Shown here: positions 21,845-25,919 of the stretch, in pieces
How the letters are laid out: each line of letters opens with the position of its first letter
Numbering within the stretch: the stretch's first letter is position 1
The notes under the pieces: model-generated
Database searches by the model: none
Told to the model about the DNA's origin: nothing
What the model saw: only the letters and a program-made list of their open reading frames with translations
Source: a virus
DNA: 25,919 nt
Direction: 5' to 3' (one strand)
Virus record (IMG/VR): IMGVR_UViG_3300025086_000207
Span: 1-25,919 of that record
Program-made: the position numbers and the translations under genes

Positions 21845-21861
21845 GCGTGGGGGTGCCACGC
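21845..21861 (+). promoter_or_regulatory. GC-rich hairpin in the exonuclease-SSB gap
   Basis: GCGTGG (21845-21850), loop GGGTG, CCACGC (21856-21861). No U-run follows (AAAACC), so it is not a standard terminator. It sits 10-22 bases before the AAGGAG ribosome-binding site of the SSB-like gene and could set mRNA stability or translation level. Confidence 0.5.
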
Positions 21862-21883
21862 AAAACCAAGAAGGAGTTGCAAA

Positions 21884-22519
21884 ATGCAACATATGATTAC
21901 CAATGTTTTCGCAAAATATCCGCGATTAAACTCAACCTATCGTTTCGATAATGCAGAAAATAATTCTGTTAAATGTGACCCAATGGACGACGGCGCCGCG
22001 TATGAAACTTCATTCGTTATGGACGATGCCACGGCAAAAGACCTGCACAACATATGCATGGAGTCTTACAGAAACGCAGCATCGCTTGATTCCAAGCGTA
22101 AGTGGCCTGAGAAGCCAACCTATTTGCCGTATAAGCGTGATGAAGAGGATAGGGTTGTCGGTAAGACAAAGCTAAAGGGCAGCTACGGCGGAGAAAAAAC
22201 TCAGGCGCCAAAGCAAGTTGACGCCGCAAGAAATAAACTGCCAGACGATTTTATGTTAACTTCCGGCAGTAAAATAAATCTGGCGGTGACAATTGTTCCA
22301 TACAACACAGGATCAATAAATGGTGTGAGCCTGAGATTGCGCGCGGTGCAAGTGCTAGAGCTTCAAGAGTTGGCGCAGGGTACAGATCCGTTTGACCAAA
22401 TCGAAGGTGGTTACGTGGCTAAACAGGAGGAAGACCCTTTTGCGGTGCCAAAGGAAAATGGTGTGGTTTCTGACGTTGCGAAAAGCAGCGTGGAGCTTGA
22501 TGACGAAATCCCGTTTTAA
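21884..22519 (+). CDS. single-stranded DNA-binding protein (gp2.5/DUF2815-like)
   Basis: 211 aa. The OB-fold-like body contains TNVFAKYPRLNSTYRFDNAE at the start, then FMLTSGSKINLAVTIVPYNT and GVSLRLRAVQVLELQEL (about residues 124-167), as in T7 gp2.5-type or DUF2815 phage SSBs. The last residues, SSVELDDEIPF, closely match the bacterial SSB tip (DDDIPF), the acidic tail that recruits host and phage replication proteins. The protein would coat single strands made by the RecE-like exonuclease and the helicase. AAGGAG precedes the ATG at good spacing. Confidence 0.8.
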   Translation: MQHMITNVFAKYPRLNSTYRFDNAENNSVKCDPMDDGAAYETSFVMDDATAKDLHNICMESYRNAASLDSKRKWPEKPTYLPYKRDEEDRVVGKTKLKGSYGGEKTQAPKQVDAARNKLPDDFMLTSGSKINLAVTIVPYNTGSINGVSLRLRAVQVLELQELAQGTDPFDQIEGGYVAKQEEDPFAVPKENGVVSDVAKSSVELDDEIPF

Positions 22520-22524
22520 ATGAA

Positions 22525-22558
22525 AATATGCCCAGCGTGTCCATTCGCTGGGCATATT
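22525..22558 (+). terminator. 13-bp perfect hairpin between SSB and primase-helicase genes
   Basis: Arms AATATGCCCAGCG (22525-22537) and CGCTGGGCATATT (22546-22558), 8-nt loop. It is the longest perfect stem I found. The 3' side lacks a proper U-run (AACAGG follows), so termination would be weak; it may protect the abundant SSB transcript's 3' end. The sequence before it (CCGTTTTAAATGAAA) is T-rich on the other strand, but no minus-strand gene is supported here. Confidence 0.55.
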
Positions 22559-22602
22559 AACAGGAGCGCCCCTAAAAACCCATGAAAAAAAGGAGCAGGG
22601 AA

Positions 22603-24498
22603 ATGGTAGCAAAATCAATTAAAGAAAGCAAGTTCCCCATTGCGTATTGGTCGGAATATAGCCAGCCAATCATATCAAGCCTAGAATTAAAAAAAACAAG
22701 TCAGGGAGAATTTCATGGGCCGTGTCCAAATTGTTCCGGCGTGGATAGGTTTTGGATTAAAGAATTTAATGGTGAAGTTTTAGTAAATTGCAGGAAATGC
22801 CAAGACTATAAAGCAATTAAAGACAAATTAAAGGATATGTCTTTGTGGCCGACGCAATCAAGTAAGCCGCCAGAAATTGCAGTGCAGCCAATCAATTGGC
22901 CGGAAAGTAACGATATGTCCAAGCATCCATACTTACAAAAAAAGAAACTCAGCCTGCACAATGCAAAAATCGAAGGCGATAAACTTGTAATATCTATCAT
23001 AGATGTGACGGGTAAGCGCGTCGGCTACCAGTATATCGACGCGGAGGGCGATAAGAAGTTTAGCTATAATATGCCCGTGGCGGGTCATTTTAGCGTCATA
23101 GGTGGCCCAATTAAGGATTTCGCTTACATCACTGAGGGGTGGGCAAATGCGGCGACAATACACGAAGCCACAGACAAACCCGCAATATTTGCATTGAGCG
23201 CAAATAATATACCGTCAGTGGTTGATGCAATATCTCAGTCAAAACCCAAGTGTGAGCTTGTAGTTGCCGGAGATAACGACGAGGCGGGCCGTAAGGCGTG
23301 TGAAGCTACGTTTGAGCAACACGGCGTGGAATATATTTTACCAGAGCAGGAGGGCTGGGATTTCTCAGACCTGTGGGTCATCCAAGGCAGGGAAGCCACC
23401 AGAAAGGCGTTAACCGTCGCTAACGTGATGGACCAAATATTTATGCCGGAGGATGCAGTACCGCAACTCTCAAGGAACTACCTTATAAAGAGGTGGCTGA
23501 CGGAGGGCGGTATGTCCGTCATTTACGGGCAATCAAACGTGGGCAAATCTTTCTTCGCGCTGGATATGGGCTGGCACGTCGGCGGAGATAACGATTGGAA
23601 CGGCAGTAAGGTAAATGGCGGATCTGTATTATATTTAGCGACTGAGGGGGGTATGGCGTTCCACAATAGGGTCGTAGCCCTAAAACAGCATTACCCTAAC
23701 CAGAACAACGTTAAATTGGCTGTCAGGCCGTCTCCAGTAAACTTATTAGACCCAGATGTTGACATGGCGTCACTCATAAAACTTTGCGCAGAAATATCTA
23801 AACGACACGGCCCACTCAAAATGATCGTAGTTGACACGCTCAGTCGCGCAATGTCGGGCGGCAATGAGAATGCACCAGAGGCGATGACAAGTGTTATCTC
23901 GAATTGCGATAAACTCAGGGTTATTACCAAGGCGCACGTCTCAATTGTGCATCATTCGGGGAAGGATAAAGCCGCTGGTGCGCGTGGGCATAGCTCACTT
24001 CGTGCGGCTACCGATTCTGAGATAGAGCTAGAACACGACGAAGTTACGGGGCTGCGCACAGCGAAAGCCACCAAGCAGCGCGATATGGAAACTGGAACAG
24101 TCTTTACGTTTAAGCTTAAAGTGGTTGAGCTTGGCATTGATGAGGACGGAGATGCCGTCACAACGTGTGTCATCCATGAGGCCAGCGAGAGTGAAATTGC
24201 CGAAGCCAGCAAGCCAAAGATAAAGGGCAAGAACCAGCTTATCATGCGCAACGCATTTACCCAACTTAGGGGTGAGGGCGTGGGTCAGCCAAATCATGCG
24301 GGGGCTGGATTCCCAGAACCAAGAACGTATTGGATGATAAAGGAAGAGGATCTCAGAAACCATTTCTTGGGTAAGGTGACGAACGCCAGCAATCCAAGAT
24401 CTAGCTACAAGCAGGCGATTGATGCGCTGATGAGTGCCGGACATTTGGTGCAAAACGATGGATTTGTGTGGTTTTTGGATAGTGAGGGGAAATGCTGA
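22603..24498 (+). CDS. primase-helicase (zinc finger, TOPRIM, RecA-type ATPase)
   Basis: 631 aa from ATG 22603: AGGAG at 22591-22595 sits 7 bases before it, whereas the in-frame ATG 22582 would include that site in its own codons. Zinc finger C41xxC44...C63xxC66 (CPNC, CRKC). TOPRIM: ITEGWANAAT (176-185) and AGDNDEAGRK (222-231). RecA/RepA-like ATPase: Walker A GQSNVGKS (309-316), Walker B MIVVDTLSRA (407-416), HHSGKD (450-455) and GARGHSSL (459-466). It would prime and unwind phage DNA like a fused gp4/DnaG-DnaB. The C-terminal about 90 residues look like a winged-helix. An origin-like repeat cluster begins at its stop. Confidence 0.9.
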   Translation: MVAKSIKESKFPIAYWSEYSQPIISSLELKKTSQGEFHGPCPNCSGVDRFWIKEFNGEVLVNCRKCQDYKAIKDKLKDMSLWPTQSSKPPEIAVQPINWPESNDMSKHPYLQKKKLSLHNAKIEGDKLVISIIDVTGKRVGYQYIDAEGDKKFSYNMPVAGHFSVIGGPIKDFAYITEGWANAATIHEATDKPAIFALSANNIPSVVDAISQSKPKCELVVAGDNDEAGRKACEATFEQHGVEYILPEQEGWDFSDLWVIQGREATRKALTVANVMDQIFMPEDAVPQLSRNYLIKRWLTEGGMSVIYGQSNVGKSFFALDMGWHVGGDNDWNGSKVNGGSVLYLATEGGMAFHNRVVALKQHYPNQNNVKLAVRPSPVNLLDPDVDMASLIKLCAEISKRHGPLKMIVVDTLSRAMSGGNENAPEAMTSVISNCDKLRVITKAHVSIVHHSGKDKAAGARGHSSLRAATDSEIELEHDEVTGLRTAKATKQRDMETGTVFTFKLKVVELGIDEDGDAVTTCVIHEASESEIAEASKPKIKGKNQLIMRNAFTQLRGEGVGQPNHAGAGFPEPRTYWMIKEEDLRNHFLGKVTNASNPRSSYKQAIDALMSAGHLVQNDGFVWFLDSEGKC

Positions 24499-24674
24499 AG
24501 TGTATGAAAAGTGTATGAATTGGGGTTGTAATAAAAACAATGACTTAGACGGCCAATTCATACGTTTCATACGTTTTCCTACAGTAATTCCTACGAAACC
24601 ATAAAGTGTATGAATGTAGGAATATACCTTTAGGTATTCCTACAATTCCTACAATGGGCAGATTGGAGTTTAAT
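24499..24674 (+). other. candidate replication origin (heptamer-rich non-coding region)
   Basis: A gene-free 176-bp gap directly after the primase-helicase. It holds ten GTA(T/G)GAA heptamers in both orientations (24502-24652), an AT-rich stretch (24528-24545) and an imperfect palindrome (24615-24644). Dense short iterons next to the helicase loader/helicase gene are typical of phage and plasmid origins. Binding by the HTH/winged-helix protein or the primase-helicase itself is inference. Confidence 0.55.
24502..24652 (+). repeat. ten-copy GTAKGAA iteron cluster
   Basis: Forward copies: GTATGAA at 24502, 24513, 24608; GTAGGAA at 24616. Reverse copies: TTCATAC at 24557, 24566; TTCCTAC at 24576, 24588, 24637, 24646. 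Within each group the start-to-start spacing is 8-12 bp, near one helical turn. Flanks are also shared (AAGTGTATGAA three times). An inverted pair, TGTAGGAATATACC with GGTATTCCTACA, could form a hairpin (24615-24644). Confidence 0.85.
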
Positions 24675-24851
24675 ATGAGTGAGGCGAGGACGTTTGATGA
24701 GAAGCTTAACTCTTGCCGCGATATTGAAGAGCTTGAGGGTTTCGCTAACCGCCGTCGCTTTAATCCTGCGTTGCCCAAGTGGTCGGAGGATGAAAGACGA
24801 AAGATAATATTTAGAAAAGCGGAAATGATAAACAAAAGGAAAAAGAAATGA
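24675..24851 (+). CDS. small basic protein (58 aa)
   Basis: 58 aa from ATG 24675, chosen over in-frame ATG 24606 because the latter would run through the iterons and TTGGAG sits 5-9 bases before 24675. Starts MSEARTFDEKLNSCRDIEEL, continues with FANRRRFNPALPKWSEDERR and ends in Lys/Arg (NKRKKK). A two-helix, DNA-binding-like small protein; no family recognised. ATGA overlap with the next gene. Confidence 0.6.
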   Translation: MSEARTFDEKLNSCRDIEELEGFANRRRFNPALPKWSEDERRKIIFRKAEMINKRKKK

Positions 24852-25162
24852 ACGACAAGGTTATACCGACTGAGAAGAAAATTGTTTTGCCGGAAAATGT
24901 AAGGTCGAGCGTTTTGCTTGAGGCTGGTGAACTTATCAATGGTGCGCGCCAAATACATTACGGACAGCCAAAAGAAAACTTTGAAACGACTGCCGCATTA
25001 TTTGGTGCATACTTGGGGTGTGATATTAGCGCCGCAGACGTGTGTCACCTAATGGCGCTTCTCAAAATTGCGAGGCTGCGCAATGGTGGCCATAGGGATT
25101 CGAGCGTGGACAGTTGTGGGTATATGGCGCTGGGTGCGGAAATGTCAGACGCGGGGACTTGA
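24848..25162 (+). CDS. DUF6378-like protein (104 aa)
   Basis: 104 aa. Contains LLEAGELINGARQIHYGQPK, ENFETTAALFGAYLG, then ADVCHLMALLKIARL and GHRDSSVDSCGYMALGAEMS. This matches the phage family DUF6378, whose helical pattern, with acidic residues spaced for metal (E26, E43, D96-type positions), recalls MazG-like nucleotide pyrophosphohydrolases. The MazG link is a family-level suspicion, not shown here. It may tune nucleotide pools during replication. The stop overlaps the -35 of the promoter for the structured RNA. Confidence 0.7.
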   Translation: MNDKVIPTEKKIVLPENVRSSVLLEAGELINGARQIHYGQPKENFETTAALFGAYLGCDISAADVCHLMALLKIARLRNGGHRDSSVDSCGYMALGAEMSDAGT

Positions 25163-25188
25163 TGTGAGGCTCTCTGGTGGGGTATAGT
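25159..25188 (+). promoter_or_regulatory. sigma70-type promoter for the leader RNA
   Basis: TTGATG (25159-25164), an 18-bp spacer, TATAGT (25183-25188). Spacer and -10 equal those of the virion-operon promoter at 1447. Expected start is about 25195, the first base of the structured RNA. The -35 overlaps the stop codon of the DUF6378-like gene. Confidence 0.6.
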
Positions 25189-25194
25189 GGTCGT

Positions 25195-25293
25195 GCGGGG
25201 TTGTTTCCTCCCAAACCTGTTTTGCATCTTCCACCCGCGAAACAGCTAACTCCGACAACTAAGCCCGCGTAAATAATACGTGGGCTTTTTTTT
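25195..25293 (+). ncRNA. structured leader RNA/attenuator candidate (about 99 nt)
   Basis: Bounded by a promoter and an intrinsic terminator. P1: 25195-25204 (GCGGGGTTGT) pairs with 25255-25259 (ACAAC) and 25264-25268 (CCCGC), ten pairs with a 4-nt bulge and possible wobbles outside. P2 inside it: CTGTTTTGC (25217-25225) with GCGAAACAG (25237-25245), nine pairs, 11-nt loop. A C-rich strand TTTCCTCCC (25204-25212) stays unpaired. P1 uses bases of the terminator's 5' arm, so the two cannot coexist. It may be a riboswitch-like attenuator of the 68-aa gene or a free small RNA. No known riboswitch class was recognised. Confidence 0.55.
25261..25293 (+). terminator. strong intrinsic terminator ahead of the 68-aa gene
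   Basis: AAGCCCGCGT (25261-25270) pairs with ACGTGGGCTT (25278-25287) over ten positions with one G-T wobble, loop AAATAAT, then an eight-T run (25286-25293). TGGAG, the ribosome-binding site of the next gene, follows at once. A terminator 9 bases before a start codon is the classic place for attenuation. Confidence 0.9.
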
Positions 25294-25302
25294 GGAGAAA
25301 GC

Positions 25303-25509
25303 ATGGCATACGAATTAAAATTAGTTTTAAATTTAAAGTGTGAAGATAATGAAGAGCAGATGGATGAGACTGAAATGCTAACGAGTTATTTAGGTGAGAG
25401 ATTGGTAAATAATGCTGACCCAAATAGGTTGATGCAAAGCCTTGCGGAAGCTTTGATTGAAATGGACAGCGAGGATATATTTAAAATAGATGCAAGGACA
25501 ATGCATTGA
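25303..25509 (+). CDS. small acidic protein under attenuator control (68 aa)
   Basis: 68 aa with GGAG just before the ATG. Starts MAYELKLVLNLKCEDNEEQM (a beta-strand then an acidic stretch) and ends with helix-rich LMQSLAEALIEMDSEDIFKI. No family recognised. It is the only gene between the leader RNA and the dif-like region, so its level would be set by read-through of the terminator. It may be a regulator or the first gene of a transcript reaching the terminase. Confidence 0.6.
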   Translation: MAYELKLVLNLKCEDNEEQMDETEMLTSYLGERLVNNADPNRLMQSLAEALIEMDSEDIFKIDARTMH

Positions 25510-25681
25510 GTTGCTGTTGTGCTATATGTCCTCTGCAAGACGCACCGACAGCAAAGCGCAGGCGCGCGCGAGTAAATCATTTTGTGGGGTACGTCAATAC
25601 CCCAAAAGCTTTACCAAGGGCTTTCATATGCGACATTGATACCCCAGAAATAGCTATGTCATTGTTTCCATTACATAATAA
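25510..25681 (+). other. gene-free region left of the dif-like site, with TACCCCA repeats
   Basis: No convincing gene. TGGGGTA (25585-25591) and TACCCCA (25598-25604) form a 7-bp hairpin with a 6-nt loop; a further TACCCCA lies at 25640-25646. Two open frames (TTG 25506-25709 and a 37-aa one near 25525) have odd composition and no ribosome-binding site. Its length (about 170 bp) is similar to that of accessory sequences beside plasmid Xer sites, but it lies on the XerD side here. Confidence 0.45.
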
Positions 25682-25709
25682 ATTTAACATAATGCGTATT
25701 ATGCGATAA
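25682..25709 (+). other. XerCD dif-like recombination site
   Basis: Left arm ATTTAACATAA (25682-25692), 6-bp centre TGCGTA, right arm TTATGCGATAA (25699-25709). On the opposite strand this reads TTATCGCATAA, TACGCA, TTATGTTAAAT. The E. coli dif arms are GGTGCGCATAA and TTATGTTAAAT: the XerD arm is identical at 11 of 11 bases, and the XerC arm keeps the inner CGCATAA. The centre differs from chromosomal TGTATA, as in known phage-borne sites such as that of CTXphi. No recombinase gene is present in the window, so host XerC/XerD would be needed. Possible uses are integration at host dif or resolution of genome multimers. Confidence 0.8.
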
Positions 25710-25855
25710 TGGCGCAAAATTACCCCCCCCCGCCAAAGATTTTGCTAGGGTTTGTTTATGTATAATCCGACGCACACGCTTGCCCCCCGCCACCCCCCCC
25801 CTTGCCTTACTGCGCAGGCTTAATGTAAAATTTTAAAAAAACTGGAGTTTATTTA
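25710..25855 (+). promoter_or_regulatory. terminase upstream region: poly-C tracts and TATAAT box
   Basis: No gene. C9 at 25723-25731, then TATAAT at 25761-25766 (no convincing -35), then C6-GCCA-C9 at 25783-25801. The opposite strand is therefore G-rich and could form a quadruplex. A transcript from the TATAAT box would carry the second C-tract in its leader. CTGGAG (25842-25847) is the ribosome-binding site of the next gene. Confidence 0.5.
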
Positions 25856-25919
25856 ATGGCAGGCAGAGCTTTACGGCGCAGAATTTTAGGTGAGATTAAG
25901 AGCAAGGGCGGCGCAGATT
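25856..25919 (+). CDS. start of probable terminase small subunit (3' truncated)
   Basis: Only 21 residues are in the window: MAGRALRRRILGEIKSKGGA then D. The start is clear (CTGGAG 8 bases upstream). A basic opening followed by ILxEIxxKGG resembles the first helix of HTH-type small terminase subunits or other phage HTH proteins, in which an HTH for pac/cos recognition follows. The absence of terminase genes elsewhere in the window and the end-of-early-region position support this, but the fragment is too short for certainty. Confidence 0.45.
   Translation, partial: MAGRALRRRILGEIKSKGGAD

Noticed and set aside
22582-22602. Upstream ATG for the primase-helicase
   Set aside because: AGGAG at 22591-22595 is ideally spaced for ATG 22603; the upstream ATG has only a distant site.
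24028-24570. 180-aa minus-strand open frame
   Set aside because: Antisense to the conserved helicase end and runs through the iteron cluster; composition unlike a folded protein.
24606-24674. N-terminal extension of the 58-aa basic protein
   Set aside because: The extension is made of iteron sequence; TTGGAG supports ATG 24675.
24545-24958. 137-aa minus-strand open frame over the origin candidate
   Set aside because: Covers iterons and two coupled plus-strand genes with good ribosome-binding sites.
25175-25250. tRNA-Gly-like look (TATAGTGGT and CTCCCAA)
   Set aside because: No anticodon stem, T-arm or acceptor pairing; the same bases fit a promoter and the P1/P2 leader structure better.
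25506-25709. 67-aa TTG-started frame ending inside the dif-like site
   Set aside because: Lacks a ribosome-binding site, has odd Cys/Arg/Pro composition and would read through the hairpin and the dif-like core.
1-25919. CRISPR arrays, insertion sequences, integrase, toxin-antitoxin pair or defence island
   Set aside because: Looked for regular spaced repeats, terminal inverted repeats, transposase or tyrosine/serine recombinase motifs; none seen. The RHH protein has no toxin partner beside it: the next gene is a nuclease of the recombination module.

Overview
The window reads as about 26 kb of a tailed double-stranded DNA phage, probably a podovirus of a marine alphaproteobacterium. Every gene I accept is on the + strand, packed with 1-14 base overlaps or short gaps, at a moderate GC content (mid-40s % by eye). 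The phage call rests on a complete virion block: an SU10-type portal and capsid pair with a scaffold between them, large Ala/Gly/Gln-rich ejection-type proteins, and no tape-measure, tail-tube or sheath genes. The host guess is inference: it uses the GTA-type three-helix holin, several small gene families I associate with marine alphaproteobacterial phages, and a proteobacterial-type dif sequence.

Layout. 1-1413: end of a tail-fibre-like gene, a 2-oxoglutarate/Fe(II) oxygenase-like gene and three small genes, closed by a terminator with a promoter directly behind it (1423-1476). 1508-13453: virion genes in the order tail/stabilisation protein, fibre-like protein, acetyltransferase-like protein, four ejection or internal virion proteins, portal, an 80-aa protein, scaffold, capsid, terminator. 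This is the reverse of the usual portal-to-tail order. 13510-17217: small post-capsid genes, membrane proteins (one with a canonical EF-hand loop), a holin, a run of tiny basic proteins, a GH19 endolysin and a PD-(D/E)XK-like protein. 17218-20004: an early-looking run of small genes behind an AT-rich promoter/operator. 20008-24498: a second, near-identical promoter/operator, a ribbon-helix-helix regulator, two PD-(D/E)XK nucleases, a RecE-like exonuclease, an SSB-like protein and a primase-helicase. 24499-24674: a non-coding cluster of ten GTA(T/G)GAA heptamers, a replication-origin candidate. 24675-25509: three small genes and a structured leader RNA. 25510-25855: a non-coding control region. 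25856-end: start of a probable small terminase.

How the parts fit. The right half is a recombination and replication module (exonuclease, SSB, nucleases, primase-helicase, origin) and the left half is assembly plus lysis. The genome is probably circular or circularly permuted, with the terminase at the right edge leading back round to the tail genes at the left edge. No DNA polymerase, large terminase or integrase lies in the window.

Most striking signals: (1) a 28-bp XerCD dif-like site at 25682-25709, with an intact XerD-type arm, in non-coding DNA next to the terminase; (2) the heptamer cluster after the primase-helicase; (3) a promoter-driven leader RNA at 25195-25293 whose long-range stem competes with its own terminator; (4) two 28-bp promoter/operator elements identical at 21 positions, one heading the ribbon-helix-helix gene. 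All functional calls come from reading the sequence and from family knowledge; no searches were run.
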